In this document: positions 38,781 through 47,789 of the stretch, piece after piece
How the letters are laid out: the number at the start of each line of letters is the position of its first letter
How positions within the stretch are numbered: position 1 is the stretch's first letter
NCBI RefSeq assembly: GCF_000067165.1
Contig: NC_010162.1
Coordinates: 8,811,001 to 8,875,000, forward strand
DNA length: 64,000 nt
Direction: 5' to 3'
From: Sorangium cellulosum So ce56
GTDB taxonomy: Bacteria; Myxococcota_A; Polyangia; Polyangiales; Polyangiaceae
Notes under the pieces: generated by a model
What the model saw: the letters and a program-made list of their open reading frames with translations, nothing else
What the model was told of the DNA's origin: nothing
Database searches by the model: none
Program-made: the position numbers and the translations under genes

Positions 38781-39674
38781 CCGTCGATCCCGACGCGCCC
38801 CGAAATCGTCCAAGCGCGGGAGCGGCTGCTCGCAAGCTACCAGGCCAACGTCGACGTGGTAAATCGCGTCGAATCCCTCGAGAACGCCTCGTTCTTCGGA
38901 GCCTCAGAGGCCTTCCGGAACATGGCGCGCGACATGCGAGCGGCGGCGCAGAGCAACCTGACCAGGATCGAGGCCGGCGTCACTCTCTGCTTCGATCGAC
39001 TTTCGAATCCGGTCACGGACGTCGAGACGACTACGTGTGTGGACGCGTCCAATGTCAAGGTGATCCCGGTCGATATCACCGCGCTCTCGGTGAAGCCGCC
39101 CATGATGCCCGGTCCGACCGGCGCCGATGCTCCCCGCGCCGACTGGGTGGCCAACGCCTACCCGGGCGACGGTTACTGGGGAGATTACTTGCCCTGGACG
39201 ATGTGCCCGCCAGGTCAGTACGCCTACGGTTACGAGATGCTCGTCGAGGCCGACAGCGGCAGCACAAAGGTCGACGACACCGCAGTCGACTGGTTGCGCA
39301 TGTTCTGCGGCAACTTCGACCGTACCGTCAGGACCACCATCGAGCCGCCGCACGCCGAGCGCTACGGCCTCTGGGGATCTTGGCGCGGGCAGAAGAGCTG
39401 CTCGATAGGTCCGATGCACGGCATGACGATATGGATCGAGGTGCCCCAGGGGGATGGAGACGACACGGCCGCGGACGACCTCTCCGCGACGTGTGTCTCC
39501 GGTGAGTCGATTCAGGCGCCCGGCGGCATCAGGTGGCCGTCCGCCAGGCCTTCCACGGATACCTGTCCAGGCGGCACCGCGATCTGCGGCTTCCTCATTC
39601 GCGTCGAGCCGCCGCAGGGTCGCGGCGACGACACCGGGATGAATGGGATCCGGCTCGCCTGCTGCGCGCTCTAG
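38754..39674 (+). CDS. VMO-I-like domain protein with transposon-derived 5' end
   Basis: The frame encodes 306 residues. The C-terminal half contains three repeats typical of vitelline membrane outer layer protein I: DDTAVDWLRMFCGN, GDGDDTAADDLSATC and GRGDDTGMNGIRLACC, with GLWGSWRGQKSC between them, a beta-prism fold. The N-terminal half is helical (RPEIVQARERLLASYQANVDVV). The first nine codons are transposon terminal sequence (see 38605-38780), so the original start and any signal peptide have been lost; expression from the GTG at 38754 would give a protein kept in the cytoplasm. Possibly a pseudogene. Confidence 0.6.
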   Translation: MCPRHADAPPSIPTRPEIVQARERLLASYQANVDVVNRVESLENASFFGASEAFRNMARDMRAAAQSNLTRIEAGVTLCFDRLSNPVTDVETTTCVDASNVKVIPVDITALSVKPPMMPGPTGADAPRADWVANAYPGDGYWGDYLPWTMCPPGQYAYGYEMLVEADSGSTKVDDTAVDWLRMFCGNFDRTVRTTIEPPHAERYGLWGSWRGQKSCSIGPMHGMTIWIEVPQGDGDDTAADDLSATCVSGESIQAPGGIRWPSARPSTDTCPGGTAICGFLIRVEPPQGRGDDTGMNGIRLACCAL

Positions 39675-39778
39675 CACCAAACGCCCTCATAGCCCTCTCC
39701 GCTGCCAGAACGCACTTCCGCAGTACTTGGCAGCACAGGCCGTGCGTCCGGCGGCGAACGGCCCCTGGCGCCGGCGCC

Positions 39779-42700
39779 TCAGCCGCGGCCGCGGGTATGG
39801 GCGAGCGCGTAGGCCATGCCGCTCTGCAGCGTGCCGAGCGTCAGCAGGCCGTCGAGCCCGGCGGCGTCGCGGACGAGCAGCTGGGCCGCCGCGGGCCGCA
39901 CCCCGGTGAGGATCGCCTGGGCGCCGACCAGGCGCAGCGCGCTCGCGGCCCGGACGAGGATCGCCGCCGGGGCGGCATCGAGCTGGCGCACGCCGGTGAT
40001 GTCGAGGATCACCACCCGCGCGCGCGTGCGGACCGAGCCCTCGAGGGCCGTCGCCAGCACCTGCGACGCGCGGGCGTCGTCGAGCACCCCGATCAGCGGC
40101 ATCACCACGATGCTCTCCGTGATCGGCAGCAGCGGCGCCGCCATGTCCGCCAGGCGCTCCTCCTGGACGCGCAAGATCTCCGCCTGCGCCGCCGACCGCT
40201 CGCGCTCGGCCCGCTCGCGCTCGCCGATCTCGCGGCGCGTCTGCGCGTGGGCCTCGCGCAGCGCCTCGCCCTTTCGCACCAGGTCGGCGTTGACCGCCTG
40301 GAGCTGCTCGAGCGCGGTCTGCAGCTCGTGTGTGCGCGCCTCGACCTGCTGCTCGAGCTGCTCGCGGGCCTGCTGCACGCTGGCGTACAGCCGGGCGTTC
40401 TCGATCGCCACCGCCGCCTGCGCCGACAGCAGCTGCAGCAGCTCGACGCGCTCGGGCGCGAAGGCGTCGCGGGTCGCGTTGTTCTCGACGTACAGGATCC
40501 CCGACAGCCGGCCCTGGAGGAGCAGCGGCAGGCACAGCACCGAGCGCGGGCGCTGGCTGGCGACGTAGGGGTCGCGGGCGAAGCGGGGCTCGGCGCCGGC
40601 GTCGCCGAGCAGCACGCCCTCGCGGCTGCGGGCGACGAAGCGGACCACCGAGGTCGCCAGGGCGGCATCGTCGCGCATCGGCTGGTCGAGGCCGACGCGG
40701 ACCTCGTCGGGCGCGGTGCGCATCTCGGCGGCGATCGACAGGTCCTCGCCCTGCGGCACGAGCAGGAAGCCGCGCTGGGCGCCGGCGCGGAGCATGACGA
40801 TCCGCATCAGGCGGTCGAGCAGCCGGTCGAGCACCAGCTCGCCGGCGACCGCCTGGGCGGCGTGCATCAGGCCCTCGAGGTCGAGCGAGCCGCCGCCGTG
40901 CCTGCGGGAGGTGGTCGTCGAGCGGCCCGTGCTGTGCCCGGCGCGCGCGGGCGCGGGCGGGGCGAGCAGGTCGGCGCGGGTGAGCAGCAGCTGGCTCGCC
41001 TTGGCGGCCGCGCCCCAGCGGGCGAAGCCGACGTGGGCGTCCTGCAGGTAGGCGCCGGCCAGCGCGCGACGGTTGCGGCGCAGGTGCAGCCGCGCCGCGC
41101 ACTCGCTCGCCAGCGCCGCGTGGAGCACGAACCCGCGCGCCTGCGCCTCGGCGATCGCCTGCTCGTAGCCCGCGATCGCCTCGGCGTCGCGGCCGGCCAG
41201 GCGCGCCGCCTCGGCGTCGAGCAGGTGCTGGAGCGCCACGAACTGCGATGGGTTGCTCGTCGACCACGGCCGCAGGGCCTCCCGCTCGCGATCGAGCTGT
41301 CGCGCCAGCGCCTCGCGCTCCGCCTCGCCGGCCGCGTCCCAGCGGGCCGCGGCGACCAGGCCCGAATAGGAGTACTGCTCGGGCGAGTACATGTGCCCGG
41401 CCCCGGCGCCGCTCTCGTGCAGCTCGCGGGCGCGGGCGGCGAGCTCGAGCCCGCGCTCGTGCTCGCCGTACAGGTAGGCGAGGCGCAGCTTGCTGACCGC
41501 GTAGAGCCACGGGACGAGCCCCCCGGGCGGCATGTGGGCGACGAACGCGTCCTCGTCGAAGCCGTCGCCGCCGAGGGCGCTCGTCGCCGGCTCGCCCATC
41601 AAGTTGACGACCACGCGGCGCATGAACTCGACAACCGCCGTCGACGCGACGTCGCGGGTCTTCCGCAGGAGCGCCGTGACGTCGTCGATGCGGGCCTCGG
41701 CGCCGCGGATGTCGGCGTCGGCAATCAGCGCCAGCGCGGCCGATTGCAAGCAGTAGAACGACACGTAGGCGAAGTTGCCGACCTCGAGCGCGACGCGCCG
41801 CGCCGAATCGCGGTACTCCTCGCCGGCCGCGTACGGCTGGCGGTAGAACACGACCGACGTGCCGAACAAGAAGTGCACCATGCAGCGGGTGCGCAGGTTG
41901 CCGGTGCGCTCGTTGAGCTTGACCCCGAGCTCGCCGAACTCGTAGGCCTTGCCGAGCTCGCCGGTGACGCCGGCGAGCAGGATGCTGTACACCGCGTAGC
42001 TGTAGTCCGACCCGTCGACGTTGCCGTGGCGCAGCGACAGGTTGACCATGTGCAGCACGATCAAGGGGAACAGCGCCGGCCTGCCGACGAACACCGGCCC
42101 CGACATCGACGCCAGGAGCCGCATCACGACCTCGACGTCCGGGTCGCGCGCCGGCGGGGCGTCGAGCAGGGCGCCGATCCGCCGCTCGCCGAGGTGCTCG
42201 TGGGCCGCCGCGAACGCGGCCGCGACGGCCTCCTGCAGCGCCGGGCCCTCATCGGGCAGGCCGATGCCGTACATCGCCAGCGCCGCGCGCCCGGCCGCGA
42301 CCACCGCCGCGAAGTCGCCCATCGCCGCGTGCAAGAGGACGCGGAGGTCGTAGACCTGCGCCCGCTCCTCGCGCGAGCGCGCCCGCGCGAGCGCCTCCTC
42401 GAACAGCGCGTCGGCCTCGGCGAACGCCCCGCACAGGTACGCGCACTCGGCCAGCTCGACGCGCAGCGCGAACCCGAGCTCGAACCAGCGCGCCCACGGG
42501 TCGGCGCCGAGGCACTCGCAGCCGGCCTGGAAGTACTGCCGCGCCGCGTGGTAGGCCGTCGCCGCGCGCGCCCGCCGGCCAGCGCGGAGGTTGAGTCGCG
42601 AAAGCTCGAGCCGCTCGTCGCCGTCGATCCGCGGCAGCGCCACGTCGAGGTGGCCGACGACCTCGAACAGCGCCTCGTCGGGCACGCCCGCCGGGTACGC

Positions 42701-44806
42701 GTCGCGCAGCAGCCGGCCGACGCGCAGGTGCGTCGCCTCCCGCACCTCGCTCGCCAGCAGCGAGTCGGCGGCCTGCTGCACGCGGTCGTGGAGGAAGCGG
42801 TGGAGATCGTCGCCCTCGCCGCCGGCGAGCGGCACGACCAGGCCCTCGCGGACCAGCTCGCCGAGCGCCGCGGTCGCGTCGTCGCCGTCGTCGCTGCCGA
42901 CGGCCGCGAGCACGCGCCACGAGAAGCGATAGCCGACGCACGCGGCCCGCTGCAGGAGCCGCTGGGCCGCGGGGGTCAGGCGGCGGATCTTGCTGGTGAC
43001 GAGGGTGACGACGTTGTCGGTGACGTCGCGCGCCTGCACCTGCGCGTCGTCCCACGCCCACCGGCACGCGGCAGGGTCCCAGCGCAGGAGGCCGTCCTCG
43101 ACGAGCAGCAGCAGGAACTGGCCGATGAAGAACGGGTTGCAGTGGGTCTTCTCGCCGACGATCCGCGCCAGCGCGGCGACCTGCGGCCGCTCCATCACCA
43201 GCGTGTCCGCCAGCAGCTCCTCGACGTCGGCGAGCGCCAGCGGACCGAGCGGCACGTCGCCGACCTCGACCCCCGCCGCGCGCAGATCGGCGAGCGCGGC
43301 CGGCAGCGGGTGCCCGGGGCCGACGTCGTCGTCGCGGTAGGTGCCGAGCACCAGCAGGTACCTGCATTCGGCGTCGAGCAGCATCTCTTGCAAGAGGCGC
43401 AGCGACGCCGGGTCGACCCACTGCAGATCGTCGAACACGAGCACGAGCGGGTGCTCGGCGGCGGCGAAGACCCGCAGCAGGGCGGTGAAGATCAGGTTGA
43501 AGCGGTTCTGCGACTCGGCCGGGCCGAGCCGCGGGACCTCGGGCTGCGGGCCGACGATGAGCTCGAGCTCGGGGATCAGATCGGTGAGGAGCTTGCCGCT
43601 GCTGCCGAGGGCAGACGCGAGGGCGCGCCGCCACGCCTCGAGGACCTCGGGCGCGGCCGTCAGCAGGGTGCGGCACAGCTCGCGCAGCGCCGTGGCGATC
43701 GGGGCGTACGGCGCGCCGCGGTCGTACTGATCGCACTTGGCGGCGACGAAGAACCCGCCGCCGCGGGCGACCGGCGCCGCCAGCGTCTGGACCAGCGCCG
43801 ACTTGCCGGCGCCGCCGGGTCCGCTCACGAGCAGCAGCGTGCGCGCGCCGTCGGCGACGCGGGCGGAGGTCGCGAGCAGGACGTCGATCTCCCGCTGCCG
43901 TCCGTACAGGCGCGGCGGGATCCGCGGGGTCGACGGCCGGTCGGCGCTGCCGAGCGCGAACGGCTCGATCGTCCCCGTCGCCGCCCACGCGGCCGCGCAG
44001 CGCTGCAGGTCGGCCCGCAGCCCGGCCGCGCTCTGGTAGCGATCCTCGGCCGCCTTGGCGAGCAGCTTCATGATGATGTCCGACAGCACCGGCGGCACCT
44101 TCGGCATCAGCGCCGCCGGGGCGACCGGCACGCGCGCGAGCTGGCTGTGGACCAGCGCCATCGCGTCGGCGGCCTCGAACGGCAGCACCCCGGTCACGAG
44201 CTCGTAGAGCGTCACGCCGAGCGAGTACAGGTCCGAGCGCGCGTCGACCGGCCGGTTCATCCGCCCGGTCTGCTCGGGCGACATGTACGCCAGGGTGCCC
44301 GCCATCCCCGCGCCCGCATCGCCGCGCGACGCCTCGTCCTCGCCGCCGGCGATCGCCAGGCTGAAGTCGATCAGCTTCACCTGCCCGGTCGCCGGGTTGT
44401 AGACGATGTTGTGCGGCTTGACGTCGCGGTGCAGCAGCGGATAGCGGTGCAGCAGGTCGAGCGTGCCCGCCACCTCGACGCCGATCGCCAGCACCGCCGC
44501 GAGGTCGAGGGCGCCGGCGTGGAACAGCACGTCGAGCGAGCGACCGTCGCAGTCCTCGAGCACCAGCGCGAGCTCGTCGCCGATCGTGTCGAGCGCGTGC
44601 GCCTTGATCACGCCCGGCAGGTCGAGCGATCGCAGCACCGCGAACTCCCGCCGAAGCGCGCCGTGGATCGCCGGCGCAAGCGGCCCGCCCTTGCCGATCT
44701 TGACGACCACGCGGGCGCCGTCGCGGGCCCGGACGGCCCGATGGATCACCACGCCCGCGCCCTCGTGCAGCTTCGCGGTGAACGTGTACGCGCCCTGTTC
44801 TGCCAT
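39779..44806 (-). CDS. Giant Ser/Thr kinase - AAA ATPase - GAF - STAS signalling protein
   Basis: A 1675-residue cytoplasmic multidomain protein. Residues 1-270 are a Hanks kinase with VVVKIGKG Lys36, HRDVKPHN 126-133 and MSPEQ; the DFG motif is DFS (147-149). Then a PknB-associated AAA ATPase (P-loop SGPGGAGKS, about 325; Walker B LVLVFDDLQWVD), a long helical TPR-like region to about 1290, a GAF domain (about 1325-1470, ending LLSAQAAVAIENARLY), a coiled coil and a C-terminal STAS domain (LPITESIVVMPLIGVLDDARAS, VILDITGVRQLD). Usually such proteins end in a histidine kinase; here a stressosome-type STAS replaces it. GAGG precedes the ATG. Confidence 0.9.
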   Translation of the reverse strand: MAEQGAYTFTAKLHEGAGVVIHRAVRARDGARVVVKIGKGGPLAPAIHGALRREFAVLRSLDLPGVIKAHALDTIGDELALVLEDCDGRSLDVLFHAGALDLAAVLAIGVEVAGTLDLLHRYPLLHRDVKPHNIVYNPATGQVKLIDFSLAIAGGEDEASRGDAGAGMAGTLAYMSPEQTGRMNRPVDARSDLYSLGVTLYELVTGVLPFEAADAMALVHSQLARVPVAPAALMPKVPPVLSDIIMKLLAKAAEDRYQSAAGLRADLQRCAAAWAATGTIEPFALGSADRPSTPRIPPRLYGRQREIDVLLATSARVADGARTLLLVSGPGGAGKSALVQTLAAPVARGGGFFVAAKCDQYDRGAPYAPIATALRELCRTLLTAAPEVLEAWRRALASALGSSGKLLTDLIPELELIVGPQPEVPRLGPAESQNRFNLIFTALLRVFAAAEHPLVLVFDDLQWVDPASLRLLQEMLLDAECRYLLVLGTYRDDDVGPGHPLPAALADLRAAGVEVGDVPLGPLALADVEELLADTLVMERPQVAALARIVGEKTHCNPFFIGQFLLLLVEDGLLRWDPAACRWAWDDAQVQARDVTDNVVTLVTSKIRRLTPAAQRLLQRAACVGYRFSWRVLAAVGSDDGDDATAALGELVREGLVVPLAGGEGDDLHRFLHDRVQQAADSLLASEVREATHLRVGRLLRDAYPAGVPDEALFEVVGHLDVALPRIDGDERLELSRLNLRAGRRARAATAYHAARQYFQAGCECLGADPWARWFELGFALRVELAECAYLCGAFAEADALFEEALARARSREERAQVYDLRVLLHAAMGDFAAVVAAGRAALAMYGIGLPDEGPALQEAVAAAFAAAHEHLGERRIGALLDAPPARDPDVEVVMRLLASMSGPVFVGRPALFPLIVLHMVNLSLRHGNVDGSDYSYAVYSILLAGVTGELGKAYEFGELGVKLNERTGNLRTRCMVHFLFGTSVVFYRQPYAAGEEYRDSARRVALEVGNFAYVSFYCLQSAALALIADADIRGAEARIDDVTALLRKTRDVASTAVVEFMRRVVVNLMGEPATSALGGDGFDEDAFVAHMPPGGLVPWLYAVSKLRLAYLYGEHERGLELAARARELHESGAGAGHMYSPEQYSYSGLVAAARWDAAGEAEREALARQLDREREALRPWSTSNPSQFVALQHLLDAEAARLAGRDAEAIAGYEQAIAEAQARGFVLHAALASECAARLHLRRNRRALAGAYLQDAHVGFARWGAAAKASQLLLTRADLLAPPAPARAGHSTGRSTTTSRRHGGGSLDLEGLMHAAQAVAGELVLDRLLDRLMRIVMLRAGAQRGFLLVPQGEDLSIAAEMRTAPDEVRVGLDQPMRDDAALATSVVRFVARSREGVLLGDAGAEPRFARDPYVASQRPRSVLCLPLLLQGRLSGILYVENNATRDAFAPERVELLQLLSAQAAVAIENARLYASVQQAREQLEQQVEARTHELQTALEQLQAVNADLVRKGEALREAHAQTRREIGERERAERERSAAQAEILRVQEERLADMAAPLLPITESIVVMPLIGVLDDARASQVLATALEGSVRTRARVVILDITGVRQLDAAPAAILVRAASALRLVGAQAILTGVRPAAAQLLVRDAAGLDGLLTLGTLQSGMAYALAHTRGRG

Positions 44807-45079
44807 GATTGTGCCTCGTGCCCCGTCGATCTTCGCGCCCGGCCGCCGCGCGAGTCATCGATCGCGCACCGCTTCCGAGCCTACGTGACGCCGCGCGACC
44901 GGGTAAAGCATCCGCGTCAGCGCATCTCCACCCCGCCGGCCGTCTCGCCGATGGAAATCGCGGACTCCCGTGGCGGCGCATACCAGCCCAGGATGGCGCG
45001 CTCTTCGGCGCGCTGACGCGCCTCTTCGTCGAGCGCGTGGAGCGGCTCTACGAACAGCGCGCCGTGCGCCGAGGCGCGC

Positions 45080-45130
45080 TCGGCTCCGCGCCACACTTCT
45101 TCGCGCAGCGATCCGGCTTCTTTTACCGAC
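45080..45130 (+). mobile_element. Short IS91-like terminal fragment
   Basis: CGCGCCACACTTCTTCGCGCAGCGATCCGGCTTCTTTTACC matches 26612-26660 and 46470-46508. The rest of 44807-45175 holds no gene that I can recognise. Confidence 0.7.
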
Positions 45131-45175
45131 GCTCGGGCGCGACGCGGGCGGCTCAGGGCGCGCTGCGCGCTCGGC

Positions 45176-45748
45176 TCAGTAGGGGCGCTGGCCGACGAAG
45201 TTGCCGGGAGGATCGTACGTGCACACCCAGAACTGCCAGGCGCTGACCCCTTCGAACGGTGAGCCGTCCGCACAGCTGGCGATCCCGCAGCCGAGCCGCA
45301 GGGAGTCGGCCCAGACCACCTGGGTGTAATGGCCGCACGTGGCGCCGCTGCAGGCGTTGTTCGCGAGGTCGTAGCTGCCCGCCTCGCTGATCCACGAGCC
45401 GACGACATCCTCCGGGGCGGGTGAGGCGCCGCTCGACGTCGCGAAGAGGTTCTCTCCGTAGCCGTTCGCGCTGTGGCGGAACACACACTTGTCGGCATGG
45501 GCCTGAGCCACCGCGGCGAGCTCGGACGACCACGAGAGCGGAGGCAGCGGATCATCGGCGGGCGGGTCGACCGCGGCGCGCGCCGCGTTGTGGGCCGCCG
45601 TCATCCCGACCATCCGGGGCGGCTCGTCGTCGCCCTCGCCGCTCGCCGGGGCGTCGGGGTCGTCGGGCGAGCTGCCGCACCCGGCAGCGAGGACGAGCAT
45701 CAGGGAGAACAGCGCGAACCCGTGGAGACGTGAGCCGAGCGTATTCAC
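45176..45748 (-). CDS. CAP-domain (SCP/PR-1) lipoprotein
   Basis: A 190-residue protein starting with GTG, with lipobox LAAGC. The mature part is a CAP domain: MVGMTAAHNAARAAV, LSWSSELAAVAQAHADKC, NGYGENLF, then CGHYTQVVWADSLRLGCGIASC and WQFWVCTYDPPGNFVGQRPY, the four CAP signatures with the His/Glu cavity residues in place. Secreted CAP proteins bind lipids or act as effectors; the role here is unknown. AGGA stands nine bases before the GTG. Confidence 0.9.
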   Translation of the reverse strand: MNTLGSRLHGFALFSLMLVLAAGCGSSPDDPDAPASGEGDDEPPRMVGMTAAHNAARAAVDPPADDPLPPLSWSSELAAVAQAHADKCVFRHSANGYGENLFATSSGASPAPEDVVGSWISEAGSYDLANNACSGATCGHYTQVVWADSLRLGCGIASCADGSPFEGVSAWQFWVCTYDPPGNFVGQRPY

Positions 45749-45919
45749 GGAACAATTGTCCTACAGCTCGGCCGCGCGCCGCAACAATTCATTCGATGAT
45801 GGGCCATGTCAACTCACGACAGGCCTTGTACCGATAAGCCCTACAGCCGTGTGGACGGCGACGCCCGGGCATGGCGCCGGACGTCGGGATAGCCGTTATC
45901 CAGCCGGATGGGAATTCGG

Positions 45920-45957
45920 CCATCCAGCCATCCAGCCATCCAGCCATCCAGCCATCA
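45920..45957 (+). repeat. Short tandem repeat (CATCCAGC)
   Basis: Nearly five copies of the 8-base unit CATCCAGC in a row. No gene overlaps it. A slippage-prone microsatellite. Confidence 0.85.
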
Positions 45958-45994
45958 CCGCCGATGGATTACCCTCCTGCTGACAGGCTACACT

Positions 45995-46200
45995 TCAGGG
46001 GCCGGTCGAAAACGGCAACAATTCCGCGACCTGGCGCTTGTCGGCGGCGACGAACCGTGAGCGATGCTCGCGCTGCTTCGGAGCGCCGCGCCTCCCGCCG
46101 GGGTACCGGGCGAGCGGCTGCATAGCGAGCTTCGCCGCTCCTTCGCGACCCGGCATCCGCGGCGCACCCGACGACGAACCAACGAGGTTCGTGATGAACC
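45995..46200 (-). pseudogene. Unidentified gene tail
   Basis: The minus strand reads RFITNLVGSSSGAPRMPGRE, later LAMQPLARYPGGRRGAPKQREHRSRF and ADKRQVAELLPFSTGP before a stop at 45995. The composition looks coding but I recognise no family and see no start. It ends within transposon debris. Confidence 0.25.
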
Positions 46201-46229
46201 TGCGTAGGACGTGGCGAATCGCGACGGGT

Positions 46230-46520
46230 TGTCTTGCCCTGGCGGGGCTCCCGCGCACCATGCCGCGTCGAGGGAGGCGCTCTTGCGCTACGTCCTGAGA
46301 CCCCCACTCGCGCAGGAAAAACATCCCGGGCCAGACCAACGCCCTGAGGGCGACGTGTGCCCGCGGCACCCCGATGCGCCCCTTGGCACGCTCTGCGCCG
46401 CGCGGGGCCCGCTCTTTCGACCCATGAACGAGGCGTCGCCACGCGCGCGGTCCCGCCACTTCGGTTCGTCGCGCCACACTTCTTCACGCAGCGATCCGGC
46501 TTCTTTTACCTACGCGCTCT
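46230..46520 (+). mobile_element. IS91-like fragment with internal deletion
   Basis: The sequence GCGCACCATGCCGC... CTTGCGCTACGTCCTGAGACCCCC matches 25498-25550; at GCGCAGGAAAAA it jumps to CATCCCGGGCCAGACC and follows 26470-26660 to the end of the element. About 900 bases, including the 54-bp array region, are absent. Confidence 0.75.
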
Positions 46521-46559
46521 GTCGCGACCCACCCAGGTTTGCGCACCGCCGCTGGGTCA

Positions 46560-46800
46560 AGAGCGGTGGCCGCGGCCGATCGTCGGTCATCCAGGGTGCT
46601 CCCGCGCTGCACCGCTGCGGACAGGCACGCTCGGCCCCGCTCGCCCGCCACCCGAGGTGCTCGAGGATCTTCGTGATCGTGGCGCTCGGTGATCGCGCAG
46701 AGGATGCGGATCCGCGCATGGCACGTTCGGCACCGAGTACCATCGATTTCGAACGTTCGGCGCAGCAGCGTAGGCCACGTGAGGCGCCTTGAGTTCGGGT
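46560..46800 (-). pseudogene. Second IS91-type transposase remnant, frameshifted
   Basis: The minus strand encodes TWPTLLRRTFEIDGTRCRTCHARIRILCAITE in one frame and ATITKILEHLGWRASGAERACPQ in another: the C-terminus of an IS91-type transposase with a frameshift between them. It differs in sequence from the 25.9-kb and 15.8-kb remnants, so it is a third lineage, and runs opposite to the adjacent fragment. The bases 46800-47090 hold no recognisable gene. Confidence 0.7.
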
Positions 46801-47090
46801 CTGCGGGGAGGCGGGCTGGGAAGCGAACCGCCAAAGGCGCCAAGAAACCAGGGGAGCAGGAGGGGAATCAGGTGCCATGCATCTCGGCTGTTCGTCAACG
46901 ATGTGGAGATGAAGGCGCCAAAACTTCCGCGGTGACAGCGTGAGCCGCGTCTCCTCCTCCTGGCTGGGCCCTCGCTGGTCTTTTCGCCGCGATGCTGATA
47001 CCGTCGGCCGGTCTGGCCGCCAGCGCAGGAATTGCCGCGACGGCTCATCATGCCCGCCTGGGCGATCCAAGGCGGGCTACCCTAGGACCC

Positions 47091-47789
47091 ATGGGAAGGA
47101 TCCTGCTCATCGAAGACGACACCGCGCTCGCCGACGTGCTCTCGCTCGCCGTCGAGGACGCCGGGCACGCGGTCCTTCGGGCGTGCGACGGCGTGGAGGG
47201 GCTCCGACGAATCGAGGGCGCTGGGCCGGATCTCGTGATCAGCGACGTGAACATGCCCCGGCTCGATGGCTTCAGCCTCTGCCGTCGCCTGCGCGAGGCC
47301 AAGAACCTCGTGCCCATCATCCTGCTCACCTCGCGCGACGCCGAGATCGACCAGGCGCTCGGCCTGGAGCTCGGCGCCGACGATTACGTGGTCAAGCCCT
47401 TCAGCACCCGGGTGCTCCTCGCTCGTGTGCACGCCCTCCTCCGGCGACAGGAGATCCGCGCGGGCGCCTCGAGGGCCGGCTGCGTCGTCGCCCTCGGCGC
47501 GCTGCAGCTCGACCCGGAGCGGCTCGAGGTGCGCTACCGCGGCGCGCCGGTCACGGTTACGCTCACCGAGTTCCGGCTCCTCGAGGCGCTCGTGGCGCGG
47601 CCAGGCGTGGTGTTCTCGCGCAACCAGCTCCTCGAGCTCGCGCGCAACGATGACTCCACCGTCGACGCGCGCCTCGTCGATACGTACGTCCGGCGCCTGC
47701 GCCGCAAGATGGAGGCGGTCGATCCAGCCTTCGAGCGCATCGAGACCGTCATCGGCGCCGGCTATCGTTGGCGGGATCGTGGCGCGTAG
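47091..47789 (+). CDS. OmpR-family response regulator
   Basis: A 232-residue response regulator: receiver domain with IEDD acidic pocket, phospho-acceptor Asp in LVISDVNMPRLDG (about residue 51), the conserved Thr/Ser in LLTSRD and Lys in VVKPF, then a winged-helix DNA-binding domain (LTEFRLLEALVARPG, VDTYVRRLRRKME, IETVIGAGYRW). It overlaps the histidine kinase gene by 11 bases, so the two form a coupled two-component system. The start is at the receiver's first strand; no strong ribosome site is visible. Confidence 0.95.
   Translation: MGRILLIEDDTALADVLSLAVEDAGHAVLRACDGVEGLRRIEGAGPDLVISDVNMPRLDGFSLCRRLREAKNLVPIILLTSRDAEIDQALGLELGADDYVVKPFSTRVLLARVHALLRRQEIRAGASRAGCVVALGALQLDPERLEVRYRGAPVTVTLTEFRLLEALVARPGVVFSRNQLLELARNDDSTVDARLVDTYVRRLRRKMEAVDPAFERIETVIGAGYRWRDRGA

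Noticed and set aside
39533..45016. 1827-codon plus-strand gene
   Set aside because: It is the exact antisense of the kinase/ATPase/GAF/STAS gene and has no domain signature.
45995..46200. Functional gene in the transposon debris
   Set aside because: The minus-strand frame has protein-like composition but no start and no recognisable domain; listed only as a possible gene tail.
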